Below, piece after piece: positions 11,053-22,700 of a DNA stretch of 64,000 nucleotides. The stretch comes from Euptelea pleiosperma (lineage: Eukaryota; Streptophyta; Magnoliopsida; Ranunculales; Eupteleaceae): the NCBI GenBank assembly GCA_035048495.1, contig CM068553.1, forward strand, positions 3,169,259-3,233,258, given 5' to 3'. Position 1 is the stretch's first letter. Every line of letters begins with the position of its first letter. The notes under the pieces were generated by a model, which was not told the origin of the DNA, did no database searches, and worked only from the letters and a program-made list of their open reading frames with translations. A program made the translations under genes and the position numbers.

Positions 11053-11775
11053 TTACCACTTGAGCAAGTTAATGGTGCATTTGGGTGTGGCACCGCCATC
11101 CAACTTCTTCAAACCCACGTCCCCACACAAAACCCGAACCGCCACCTTCCCCATCTTCCAACTGTCGACACCGAACCCGATCCTAGTCCGAACCTCCACG
11201 GAAACCACAAGCTCCTTGCTTCGGAACCGAGCCTTCAGCTTCTTTCCAATGTCATCGTCAATCAACATATGCTTCACCTGCGTCCCGAACTTCAACACAG
11301 TCGTATTCTTCTTCCCCTGAGTAAACTCCGGTATAGACGCCGAACCTAAATCAACGTCATCTCCTACAGTCATCCGAACCTCGGTCCTATCGTAATAGAT
11401 CGTTATCTTGTGGTTAGGATTCGTGGCTTCGACTCTAACGACCGTTTTAGAGTCCAGGTAAGTGCCGTCAGGTTTAACGGCGATAGCAAAGCGGGGGATC
11501 TGAAGGGACTGTAAGTGGAAAATTGGGAGTTTGGGTTCGAACCAGAGGTAAAAGAGAGCGCCAGCGACAGCGAGGAGAAGGATAAGTAGTAGTATGAAAA
11601 TGCAGAAGAGGCAACAGCAGAAGCGACAGCAACCCTTACGTTTGGGTTTTGGGTGGAACGATGGAGGGATACGGAGTTTCTGGATTGGTGGTTTTGGGGC
11701 TGAGGAAACCGGGGTGTTTGGGTCTCTGTAACCTGGCGGTCTGTTTAAAGTCGGTTTTGAGGTTGGCTCTGCCAT
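11053..11775 (-). CDS. NDR1/HIN1-like (NHL) LEA_2 membrane protein
   Basis: Intact single-exon frame of 240 residues starting at 11775 and ending at 11053. Residues 1-47 are Pro- and Lys-rich and cytosolic in type. A Cys-rich basic patch (KRKGCCRFCCC, 46-55) precedes one hydrophobic membrane segment (about 57-77). A LEA_2-type beta domain follows, with YLWFEPKLP at 76-84 and the family's conserved NPN at 119-121 in ATNPNHKITIYY. Arabidopsis NHL proteins of this shape are plasma-membrane anchored, and some act in pathogen response or ABA and drought signalling; which role applies here cannot be read from sequence. There are no introns, as usual for the family. The sequence ends CTINLLKW. The Cys patch may be palmitoylated (inference). 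Confidence 0.93.
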   Translation of the reverse strand: MAEPTSKPTLNRPPGYRDPNTPVSSAPKPPIQKLRIPPSFHPKPKRKGCCRFCCCLFCIFILLLILLLAVAGALFYLWFEPKLPIFHLQSLQIPRFAIAVKPDGTYLDSKTVVRVEATNPNHKITIYYDRTEVRMTVGDDVDLGSASIPEFTQGKKNTTVLKFGTQVKHMLIDDDIGKKLKARFRSKELVVSVEVRTRIGFGVDSWKMGKVAVRVLCGDVGLKKLDGGATPKCTINLLKW

Positions 11776-12462
11776 TTTGAAATCGGGAATTTGTTCTTCA
11801 AAGGTGGCTCACATACAAGAAAGGGAATTTGTTTTTGATGAATTGTGGTTAATTAATGAAGAAAAATTGAAAACTGTTTGTTTAAATGTGGAATTACTGT
11901 AAGGAAATCTAAATTGGAAGAACAATTTAAAGAAATTCTGGTTTAAAAATATGTTTTTTAGAAGGATTGGAGGACAAATAAGAAGATTTGGCTTTTAAAG
12001 ACAAACTGAGAGGATTGAATGAACATAATTTAAGAAACAAAGCAGAAATAAGATTTTTTCAGTGAAATTAAATAGAAAACCACAAAAAAAAAATCAGATT
12101 TTTTAGATTAGAGATGAAAATTACTTCTGTAGTTGGCATGAATGTGCATGAAATTGCAGAAAAAGGACAAAAAAAATAATAAAGATTTTTAATGAATTCA
12201 ACCACGAATCTCAAACCTCATAACTGATGCAAAGGCCGCATTTAATTGAATCTCCACCGACTTCGATCAGAAATCTCAAGATTTCGACGAACTCCCCAGG
12301 ATCAGAACCGATAATAAGCAAATTTCGTCAGTGCTGCAAATTTCTAAACTCGATCTCTTGATTCTGAATCGATTTTTACGAAAAGAAACTCAAATTGCAA
12401 CGAATTTCACTAACATCTGATCAAGGCAGATCGAAATCGTTCCAAATTTTACGAAATTGAGC

Positions 12463-12504
<42 letters not shown>

Positions 12505-12560
12505 TGAAGTGAAAACCAGCAGATGTCCGAAATCCGAATGGCAGAAATTTTAAGCGCGGG
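11776..12560 (-). promoter_or_regulatory. Upstream region of the NHL gene with a (GA)n tract
   Basis: AT-rich, no coding potential. A GA run at 12468-12500 reads as (TC)n on the gene strand and is preceded by sequence of 5'-leader character (12240-12460). Such CT runs are frequent near plant transcription starts. The start site itself was not identified. Confidence 0.4.
12468..12500. repeat. (GA)n microsatellite
   Basis: Uninterrupted GA dinucleotide run of about 33 bases upstream of the NHL gene. Confidence 0.95.
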
Positions 12561-12652
12561 ATTCACGCGCGGCTCTTAGGATGATGTGGCAGGAAAATTT
12601 GTACACGTTGACCTGGATTTTGTCCTTACACCTGAAAGCCATTTTTTTAATT

Positions 12653-12821
12653 GTGATCATATGGTCCAGGGTCCATGTGGTGCCCACTGGTGGCAGATTT
12701 GGATTGGTGTTACACTATTATTTTATTATATTTAAATTTATATTTTAGTAGCCGAGGTGTGCAACACCAATCAACATATGCCACCAGTTAGGCACCACAT
12801 GGACCCGGACCATATAATCAC
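12653..12821. mobile_element. Palindromic MITE, 169 bp
   Basis: The left end GTGATCATATGGTCCAGGGT continues TCCATGTGGTGCC. The right end GGCACCACATGGACCCGGAC continues CATATAATCAC, its near-perfect inverse. The middle is AT-only. Confidence 0.75.
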
Positions 12822-12978
12822 CACCCATCTAATAATAGAAGAGGTTTTCTTTTCTCTCTATTAAAATTACCACTATATCCATGTTGTTGGAGGAAAATGG
12901 AAACCACGTAGTATTTATTTATTTATTTAATAAGCAAGAGTAAATCGGTAATGCCCCCACCCCCTAGGTTTTTTTCCC

Positions 12979-13205
12979 CATTATAACGGTTATATTGTTA
13001 CCGTTAAGGGACCGTTATAATGTTATAACAGATCCTTTAAAACCTCGGTTTAACTCATGGTTCAAAAAAAAAAATTGTAAAGCCCATTATAATGGTAATG
13101 GGCCAACCCCATTACGTTATTTAGAAAATGACAGGCCAAAATGGGCTTCGCGTTATAATAGCTACTGTAATGGAAATAATGGTCGTTATTTTTGTCCATT
13201 ATCCA
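12979..13205. mobile_element. Family C element (CCGTTATAACGG-rich), decayed
   Basis: Contains ATAACGGTTATATTGTTACC, GGGACCGTTATAATG and CCTTTAAAACCTCGGTTTAA at one side and GGTCGTTATTTTTGTCCATT at the other, the family C signatures seen more fully at 27729-28112 and 42085-42372. Ends are approximate. Confidence 0.5.
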
Positions 13206-13585
13206 GTATTTTTGTTGTTTTCATGTTATTTTAAAAAAAATTAAAATTAAAATGGCAATTTCATGAAATCAACTACTTATGACAATGATAAAAAGCTTCA
13301 ATTGCACTTCTATGGATCATGAATCGTCCCGATATTCGACCCTGGAGATTTCTCTGTAAAACCCTCGAATCCGAATCTCCTGCACCAACCCCGGGTCTTG
13401 CCTTTTCACTTGTCTTCTTGGGCGTGGATTCTGAGAATTTAATGGTGGTTTTATTGATTTGGCAAAAGTGAATGCCAATTCAGTGCTATCACCATCCTTG
13501 GACGCCTGAGAAGACAAGTGAAAATGGCAAGTCAGCACGACCCTCTCTGTTATTACTTTTGTGGAAAAATAAAACGGGAAATTTG

Positions 13586-13919
13586 GAGTAAGACTTGTTT
13601 GACCACCCACAATATAAGCCGCGTCGCACTTATTAGAGGACACTGACCCTATAGATGTTTGGTCAATCCCTAGGTGGACCTACAAACACAAAATCAACCT
13701 GATCAGTGATTTCTAAGCGTTAGTTGAAGTCATTTTCATTGGTTGATTTTAACATTAGGAATTTGAGCATTATTTACCATTATTTCCGTACAAAGATCCA
13801 AAGGCTGATTTTTTGGTTTGTAGGTCCACTTACGGATTGGTCAAACATATATATGGTCAATGTCCTCTAATAAATTGCCACGTGGCTTATATTGTGGGTG
13901 GTCAGGCAAGTCTTAGTCG
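13586..13919. mobile_element. Family B-like MITE, imperfect 9-bp TSD
   Basis: Inverted arms GAGTAAGACTTGTTTGACCA and GGTGGTCAGGCAAGTCTTAG enclose the shared core (ACAAAATCAACCTGATCAGT, GGAATTTGAGCATTATTTAC). Flanking GGAAATTTG (13577-13585) and GCAAATTTG (13920-13928) match at 8 of 9 positions. The stretch just left (13430-13545) carries family F motifs such as AGTGAATGCCAATTCAGTGC. Confidence 0.65.
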
Positions 13920-13929
13920 GCAAATTTGG

Positions 13930-14640
13930 AGGGAGCAAACGTATACCAAACTTCAAAAACGGGAGATTAGGAGGTAATACTGTGTACAGGGACAATTTAG
14001 TAAATTTGAATTATTCAGTTTATTCATTTTGTGCTAATATATGGTTGTTCTTGTGGTTCTACAGTTCTACTTCTATCTGCCAGAAAAGCAAATGCTTACA
14101 CGTTCGTCCACGTGACCAGCTTCTTCAGCAGCTATCCACGATGTTGTCCTTTTCCACGCGGACAACAATATTAAAATGACAACTTTACCCTTAGTGTATA
14201 ATTACAAAAACACCCTTAATGGCAAACCTTAATTACGAGTGTAAGAAGGGAAAGAGGCAAGACGATAGATACCCTTGAGAATCATGGTCTAAAAGTATAA
14301 ATAATTGGGGGTTTGATTGTTAAGTGATTTTGAGGAGAAGCAATCATTAAGATACGTCTTCGCTGTCAAAGGTGTCCTGTCGGTCTTTCAAGTACCAACT
14401 ATGACCTCTGGATAGAGTTTAACTTCCTGCATGTGCACCACGTGGATGGCTCGGGTAGTTCAATATGCATCAATCTGGATCGTTCACTTGATGGCCCACC
14501 TCTAAGATGGATTAAAACTCAATCAGGCCCATCTTTTTTTTGTTTTTTTGTAAGCCTCAATCAGGCCAATCTTAATCACCCTATCTCCACCTATGTTATA
14601 GATTTCTGTATCAAAAATTTTACAGAAGTCCCCCAAATTG
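13930..14640. other. Intergenic interval, no gene recognised
   Basis: Short frames are present but none shows domain motifs or splice structure. The AT content and scattered MITE-like words (for example CCACGTGGATGG at 14437) fit decayed repeats. Confidence 0.5.
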
Positions 14641-14920
14641 CTGTGTGGCAATCTCTATCCGGCCCACTGAGGGATAAACATTTGGCCCACACTTTGGTGA
14701 ACCTGCATAAAAAAAATTAGTGTGATTAGTGATTTCTAGCCATTGGATTTGAGCACTTTTCGATTATGGGCTCGGAACCAACCCATAAACCTGTTTATGA
14801 ATCCCACAATGAAAGTTAATTGGATTCAAGAACTAGAAATCACCAATCAGACTGCTCTGTGGTGTGTAGGTCCACCAAGGTGTGGACTGAATGTTCATCG
14901 GTTAGTGGGCCCGAAAGAGA
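14640..14920. mobile_element. Palindromic MITE (shared-core group)
   Basis: The left arm has TCCGGCCCACTGAGGGATAA, ACATTTGGCCCACACTTTGG and GTGATTTCTAGCCATTGGAT. The right arm has their inverses (GAAATCACCAATCAGACTGC, TTAGTGGGCCCGAAAGAGAT). Reading frames across it are by-products. Confidence 0.6.
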
Positions 14921-15200
14921 TTTCCCGATTCATTTTGGGGGACTTCCGTATCAAATTTTTGTGTATGGTTTTATTATGGGTACGTGTCAAGTGTAGAGGC
15001 TTTAGTGACGGAGATAAACCACTTCTTTTAGTGACAAAAAATGGACTCCTCTTTGGTGGATATGGTTTTGAAAGTTCAGTAGATCAGAGGAAGATGAAGA
15101 CGCATATTCTGTTAACTACCGACCATGCCATTTACTTTTTGTATGCGTGTGTGTGTAATCTATGCCATTTACATTCTTGACCCCGAGACTGGTGCACTTA

Positions 15201-15486
15201 GGGGGCGTTTGACAACACAAAAATAATTAACTTATTGACTTTTATGACCTCAAAAGTTCGTTTGGATGTGTTTCATATTTTAACTTTTGAGAAGTTAAAA
15301 ACTAACTTAAAACTGAAGCTATATTTTTTTTTTTGTTTTTGGTTTTAACTTCTATGAGAAATTACTTCTAAAAAATTAGAACGCCTCCCGACGCTTTTAA
15401 TTTCTGACTTTTTTGGAGGTAAAAAATCAACTAGTAATTTCTACTACAAGTAGAAGTGCTTTTACTTCTCGTTCCCAACGCCCCCC
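15201..15486. mobile_element. Tourist-like MITE, TTA target duplication
   Basis: The termini GGGGGCGTTTGAC and, inverted, CAACGCCCCCC are flanked by TTA at 15198-15200 and 15487-15489. The 286-bp interior is AT-rich, with repeated AACTTCTA/AAGTAGAAGT words. Size and 3-bp duplication fit a non-autonomous PIF/Harbinger element. Confidence 0.8.
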
Positions 15487-15629
15487 TTAAACGTGATTGA
15501 CATTGTCATCCTGAGCAAGTAGGGGTGATTACAACTCAGAGATGGTTTTCTCCAGTAAGTTAAGAAGCAACGGGGATGGTACATGCATGCATTCACATTC
15601 TTGAAATAATTATTGTCAAAGCAAGGTTT

Positions 15630-15850
15630 TAAATGGTCCACTATAACGCCCCTTAAAACGGGTCAGTTTCAAAAAATAAAAATTCATAGATGTTTGAGAA
15701 CCGGTGAGCACACGGAAAGCACACCATTGGTACTTGAAAACTAGTCCGGCTTCTCATCAGTGTTATTATTGCTATTTTTTAAATAATTTTGATAATGCTA
15801 AGATAATGATTGTTATTTCCGTTATAACGACCATTATAACTCCTAGTAGG
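15630..15850. mobile_element. Family C element, decayed
   Basis: The left part AAGGTTTTAAATGGTCCACT and the right part TTCCGTTATAACGACCATTA carry the family C end and core words. The middle is degenerate. Confidence 0.5.
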
Positions 15851-15944
15851 AGGAGCACGTGCTAGAACCCAGTTAGCTGAAGAAGCCGAGGTTAGAGCCA
15901 TAAAATGGGGACTCACTCAGCTCTCTCTTTTTTGCATTTTCACC

Positions 15945-16167
15945 AGTGAATGCTGAGTCGGATGTGCGCAGGTTGTTATTAAATGCTTGGCATCATGATC
16001 AGTGGAGTTGGGCAGCTCTTCGATAGCCCATGCTTTTGATGTTTTGCATTTGTCCAAGTGTTTTGCAACTACAAACTTTGATTTTATTCACGGCTCAGGT
16101 ACTAAAGCAGCTCACTGGCTATCTTCTGTTATGGCTAAGGAAGGGGGTTGTTTTGTTGGATAATTTC
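15945..16167 (+). mobile_element. LINE RNase H domain remnant
   Basis: In two frames the sequence reads ESDVRRLLLNAWHHDQWSWA followed by AHAFDVLHLSKCFATTNFDF and HGSGTKAAHWLSSVMAKEGG. This resembles the C-terminal RNase H-like (RVT_3) domain that follows the RT in many plant LINEs. A frameshift near 16020 and missing flanks show it is dead. Confidence 0.5.
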
Positions 16168-16371
16168 TTTTGGCTTAATGGATAGATGTTGATTACAAAC
16201 AAAAACAAAAAACGAAGGGTAATGGGCTGGGCTGACCCTAACCACGTGGATATCTGGGCCTCTTAGAGCACCCGACTAAATGGTGGATTCTGCTCCCATG
16301 TACTTGCTCCATATTGACACAATGAGGCTAGTAAGAGTCGTAACACAGATCATTACTCTTGTAAATAAGAC

Positions 16372-16375
<4 letters not shown>

Positions 16376-16401
<26 letters not shown>
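16376..16401. repeat. (GA)n microsatellite
   Basis: Uninterrupted GA run, 26 bases, about 340 bp downstream of the kinase stop codon. Confidence 0.9.
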
Positions 16402-16402
<1 letters not shown>

Positions 16403-16742
16403 TTACAATGATTTAGATTTCTCAATCAATCCAAGCACGAACTCTGAAGAAAATGCACAAGACTTCTGACCAGAGCATAGCTTACCATGGCGACGGGGAA
16501 TTCTACCACTGCTATGCTAATATAAAACCCAACGGGAGTCGACCCTTCTTGGCGTCTGGTTGATAAAAACTAATCTTGTCATGAATTTGTCAATGGAAAA
16601 GAAAGATAAAAAACATAACAGTAACAACTTTCGTTCCAGCAATGGGCCCAAACGTCCAACATTCCAAAATAAGAATTGAAATAAAAATAGACCACGGCCT
16701 TTAAATTTTAAAAAAGAAGAAGAAAGAAAAAGAGAAATTGGC

Positions 16743-19700
16743 TCAGTGTGGGGCGGAAGAGGATTCCGTCCCAACTGCCAGTGGTGGTGGAGTTGAACTT
16801 CCTGATTTAGTTTCAGAGGATGGCTGATTTCCAGTATCGACCTGCCGGACATCCTCCACCATTTTCACTACATCTGACATTTTCGGCCTCTGCTCTGGCA
16901 TTCTCACTACACACGCCATTGCTATTTGTAGCATCTCAACCATCTCTTCCTCTATGTTCGGATACCTCATTAGCTCCACATCAAATACTTCTGCAGTCCA
17001 CTCCTCTCGGACCACAGACTGGACCCATCGGACCAAGTGGATAACCTCGTCACCACCCGTTACGTGAACGGGGGACTTCCCAGTGAGGAGCTCGAGCAAC
17101 AGCACTCCGAAGCTGTAGACATCAGATGGCTGGGCTGCTTTACGGGTGTCAATCACTTCTGGGGCCCGGTACCCAGCAGCTCGGGGGATAGGTGGGGCCA
17201 CTGGGCTCATCAATGTACTAAGGCCAAGATCAGACACACAACCGTAGTTTTGAGAATTGAGGAAAATATTGGAGGATTTTATGTTCCCATGGATGAGCTT
17301 CCCACTGTTCTCCGAGTGGATGCAAGCAATGCCTCTTGCTGCACCAATCGCAATTCTTAGTCGGGTATCCCAGTCTAGAGGAATCCTATCCTCCCCTCTT
17401 TTTCCTGCAAAATTTACAAACACATTAAGAGGGGAAATTCAGCTGAACAACAGTAAACCTCTCAAGACATCAGGATCGTCTGATCGAATTGTAAATAGAA
17501 AAAGAAATGGTATTAAGCTTGACAGAACCTTGTGTTCGCCTGAGTTCACTTGGACCAGATCTACGAACTATTTTGTGAGTTTCGGGCAAAACCAAGTTTA
17601 TTCACTGACCAATCCCTGGTTTTCGTTGAGTTGAGATTGACATCCAATTTCAGACTCTTCCAAGTCTAGTTCTAAGGGTGCCTATTCATTCTTGATAGCA
17701 TATTGGAAAATATAATGGTGTTATATGTAAAGTAAATGATAATCAGATTGTAATGCAATGAACGCTATCATTTTAAAATTATATTGTATGTCATAACATT
17801 CTAGAGTTATACATCATAAAATTTGATTAATCTGCATTCTGATCTAAGACTCAATCTCAGTCATCCTTTCACCAAATCAAATTCGGTGATTCAGGCTTGA
17901 CTTGTCTTTCTAGAGCATGGTTGATATTATGCTCTTCTAAGATTTACACATTAGTTGATTTCTAGAGCCTAAACCACCTTACAGAACTTGGCCACACACT
18001 AATGACATTTAGGATAATATGAAACACTTACGGCCTTACTCTCATTGTAGAACTCATCCTCAAGTACAGAGAAAAATCAGTACCCTTTGTGGATAGGAAT
18101 GCAGAATCTGACACACTGTTGAAGCTGGGTGAAAATGTTAGCTGGCTAGTCCTTCTAAGGAGAAATGATCAAAGGTACACATCCCAGCCTTTAAATGGTG
18201 TACTTGCATATGAAGGGGGGGGGGGGGGGCTCCAATACCCAGATATCTAGTGGGTGCCTAATGAAAAGAAGCTAAGGTTGGAATCAGATTGTAAAGCTGA
18301 AAGTCTTGAACTATTTTTTTGAACACCTTGAGTGAGACCAACTTTCCCTTTTCCAAACCACCACAAAATTCCTAAGTCGATAAAATGATTCAAGTTCCTT
18401 CACTCAGCAATAGTTCCTATGCTTCATTGCCAATTTTGGTTTCATAAGGCTTTCCAAGGAAGCTTGTGTAAGTTGGAGAGCTCTATAGGGTTCTCTATTT
18501 TTTTTTCTAAGTCCAAGAAGTGTGTGTGGAGATCTCGAGAATAACAAGGAGTAGCGGAGACCGCCAAAAAACCAAAAAAACAATAAAGAACCTTACAATA
18601 CAATACTCATTTCCCATAATTAAATCAAACCTGAAAACCATGTTGGAGAAAAAAATGTCTCGCGTCTCCGGAAGAATGCTCCCCCAAATAAATAAGAAAG
18701 CCTTGATATTAAGGAGTGCCTCCAGAAAAGACTTTTCCACACCCCTGAAGACACTCCTATTTCTCTCCAACCAAAGACCCCACAATCCCACATACCCGCA
18801 AACGGGACCATCCTCCAAAAGACTTGCCCCCTTGGATAGGCAGCAATCCGTGGTCATCCACCCAGATATCTAGTGGGTGCCTAATAAATACTCAACGCCA
18901 AGTTGCACTAGTCGGATGATTATACCATCTGAGTCATGGACCATTTCTCTGGAATATTTTCCAGGTACTCTGACCATCCAAAAGAATGTGATAGGTAGGT
19001 TGCGATTTTTCTCATGTAATGAATGTATTGTGCGCATAGGAAGTGAAGCTAAGGTTGGAATCAGATTGTAAAGCTGAAAGTCTTGAACTATTTTTTTGAA
19101 CACCTTGAGTGAGACCAACTTTCCCTTTTCCAAACCACCACAAAATTCCTAAGTCGATAAAATGATTCAAGTTCCTTCACTCAGCAATAGTTCCTATGCT
19201 TCATTGCCAATTTTGGTTTCATAAGGCTTTCCAAGGAAGCTTGTGTAAGTTGGAGAGCTCTATAGGGTTCTCTATTTTTTTTTCTAAGTCCAAGAAGTGT
19301 GTGTGGAGATCTCGAGAATAACAAGGAGTAGCGGAGACCGCCAAAAAACCAAAAAAACAATAAAGAACCTTACAATACAATACTCATTTCCCATAATTAA
19401 ATCAAACCTGAAAACCATGTTGGAGAAAAAAATGCCTCGCGTCTCCGGCAGAATGCTCCCCCAAATAAATAAGAAAGCCTTGATATTAAGGAGTGCCTAC
19501 AGAAAAGACTTTTCCACACCCCTGAAGACACTCCTATTTCTCTCCAACCAAAGACCCCACAATCCCACATACCCGCAAACGGGACCATCCTCCAAAAGAC
19601 TTGCCCCCTTGGATAGGCAGCAATCCGTGGTCATCCACCCAAAAGAGCATCAGTGGACTTTGGCATGGCCCAATGAAGACCCACTTGTGCAAAGAAGAAA

Positions 19701-22700
19701 GACCAAGTTTGATAGGCAAAGTCGCAATGGAAGAACAAAATGATCTGTGTTCTCACCATTAGACTTACACGACACAAATTCACCAGTAGCCATTTCCTAG
19801 CTATCAAATTCTCAGCAGTGAGTAGTTTGTTCAAAGATGTTGTCCATACAAAAAATAAGATCTTCAAATGCACTTTGGACTTCCAAATGGTGGAATAAGG
19901 ATATGAAGGAGGTCGCCGACAAACTTCCTGTCTTAGAATGTACCCAAGAGAGATGGTCCTCCTCAATGACTGAAACCAATAGTGTTTCAAGCATTCCATA
20001 AGAATGTCAATTTGCTCACCTTACCATGCGAATAGATGTCGCTTGAAGTCAAGAACCCAGAGACTTCCCGGCGAAACCCCATTCCAACAAGAACTGATGA
20101 ATTGACCCTTACATTGAGAAAGAGAATACAACCGTGGAAAAGCATCCCTAAGACAGATATCCCCCAACCAAGTATCCTCCTAAAATCTTATCCTAGTCCC
20201 ATCTCCTAACACCATCTTCGAACCCTCGAAAAACTTCTCCTTAACCTTAAGAATTCCTTTCCAAACCCCGCACCCAAAGATGATCCTAGGATTCTTAGAT
20301 ACCCAACCCCCTAACTCTTCCCCATACTTGTCACTGATCACTCTGCACCACAGACTACCCCTTTCTTTTCCGAACCTCCAAAGCCATTTGCTGAGCAGGG
20401 CAATGTTCATACGACCTATCTGCCTAAACCCTAGGCCTCCCACCTTTTTCGGCTGACATACTCGATCCCATTTTACCAAGTGGGTATCGAAAAGAGTCTT
20501 CAGGGTCATTCCAAAGGAAATTTCTCATAAACCTCTCAATCGTTCTTACAACACTAGCAGGAATACGAAAAAAGGGATAGAAAGTACACTGGAAGACTAG
20601 ACAACGTACTTTTGATAAGAATCATCTTCCCACCCAGACACCCAAATTCACCTAATACACAACTGGCTGATAGATCACAAGCAAAGCTTGAAGTTTCCAT
20701 ATTTAGCTAAACTAACCATAGTCTTGAGATCACATCTTCAATATCAGAGCCTCTACTAATGTTTTGGGAGATTGCTTCCTTCTAGATCCTCCACTGATTC
20801 ATCCACAATGCAAGCAACCTTTCACATTCCACAATGCATGTAATCCTCAAATCCCTCCAGGGCTATGAAAGAGAAGCAAGTTTGTACCGATCTTTATCTC
20901 TGAATGGACAACATAAAGAAGCCTCTCTTCCCCCTGTTCCTTGCATATAGCATGTGCAGGTGGGTTTACCTTCGAACCCACCAACTTCGAGATAAAAAAA
21001 ATCGACCTAATTGGACAGTCACAACCATTTTATTTGTGGATAAGCTGAGGTTCGGTGGGATCCCTACCAAACTTTAATAATATAAGACAAAATTACAAGC
21101 ATTGATATCTACATTCATATGGTTGATCATGGTACTGTTAGAGCACACCTACGCAGACACCAATGGGTTAGGAATTTGACATGGCAGAGGGTATCCTGCA
21201 TAATTGCTAGCCCACATGGATGGCCCACCTGTGAAGTGACTTGGAGTCCAAATTTCAAACATAAAGGCTTGGGAAACTTCTAAAGCTGCCTACGTAGTCA
21301 AATTACCCAAATTTAGGAGAGCTATGAAAACAAAGAACCATAAGATTCACACCGTGAAATAGTGAAACGAATTATACACAATTCCTAATTATTAAAATTT
21401 CAAAAGATCATAAACTAAATACTATAAGCATGGCCATTTCCTCCAGTTATGATATCCTGTCATGCTTCACTGATCTAAAGTCCAAAGCAACCATCAAGAG
21501 ACAGTAGGCTTTGTTAGCTCTTGTAGTCATTTTCAAAATAACAAAACATATATCATAAGTAAATCTCTCACACTTGGATGTTTTTAGTCATTTCCTTCAA
21601 ATCAGCATGCCAGCAACCTCCCTTTCAAGGACAGGAAAATTTGAGTTTAATAGGATACACTCATTTAAAAAGCCCAATAAGTAGAAATATAATAGCTCAG
21701 TTAAAAAAAAAAAAAACATAGAACCTGATAGGGATGGTACGCCATGCAAAATTAACATCAGAAATACTAACTTCCCAAAAGAAAATTACAACCACCAATA
21801 GCTAGGTTCCTGGTAATTTAGAGAATATGAAAAGAAAAGTGGCATCAAATGAACTAACAAACTAACAAGTACCAACAATGACAGAGATTGAAGAGAGCAA
21901 CATACCATGTAACATCGCAGATACGCTCCCCTGGCTGTAATAATCATACACCATAAGCTTCTCATCCTTGGAATAGTAAAATGCCCTTAACTCGACCACA
22001 TTCTCGTGCCTAATCCTCCCAACGACCTCCATCTGCTGCTCGAACTCCCGCTTCCCCACACCCACCTCCTTCAACCTCTTCACTACCACTGTGGTTGCAT
22101 CCTCGAGAACCGCTCTATACGCCATTGCAAATGTCCCCTTCCCAAGCACTTCAGCAGAAGCCCTCAATAAGTCCTCCAGATCAAATGTGTAATTACAACC
22201 CTCGAAGAAAAATAGCCTGTTATTCCCATCTTGGCTCCCCGGAACTGCTTTCTCTGGCGAGCTTTCACCCTTCTGCAATTTCCCTGAAAACCCTTTTTCA
22301 CCTTTTCTTTTTGAGCAGCAAACAACCAACAGAAAAGCAAATGCCACAAATCCAAGAACGCAACCGCCTACTATGATTCCCAATAGTGCAGATTCATTAA
22401 GCTTTCTCGGCTTTCTCGATCTTGGAATCGGTGAAGAAACAGGAGAAAGCGGAGGGGGGGAATTTACAGAAGAAATATTGTTCCCATAGAATGCCGAACT
22501 TGGAAAATTCTGAAGAGATTTTGGGATATTCCCTGTGAGACTGTTGTTGGCTAGGTTTAATTGTTGCAGATTGGGGAGATGGAGATCAGGAATTTTTCCA
22601 GAAAGCGAGTTGTTAGCAAGGTATAGAGCTGTAAGCTGAGTTAGATTCGAGATGGAAGAAGGGATGCTGCCGTTGAAGGCATTGTAGGAGAGGTTGACGA

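Larger units (their letters stand above)
17405..21905 (-). other. Intron of the receptor-kinase gene, 4.5 kb
   Basis: The donor GTATG and acceptor TTTTGCAG are clear. The intron carries the truncated LINE at 18241-20650 in the same orientation as the gene and its internal tandem duplication. No other gene was seen inside. Without the LINE it would be about 2 kb. Confidence 0.8.

Noticed and set aside
14743..15180. 145-codon plus-strand frame.
   Set aside because: It starts inside a palindromic MITE and contains the translated core of that repeat (EITNQTALWCVGPPRCG), which recurs in many frames across the window.
17037..17634. Plus-strand frames opposite the kinase exon.
   Set aside because: They are antisense shadows of the receptor-kinase exon, whose minus-strand reading has clear kinase motifs.
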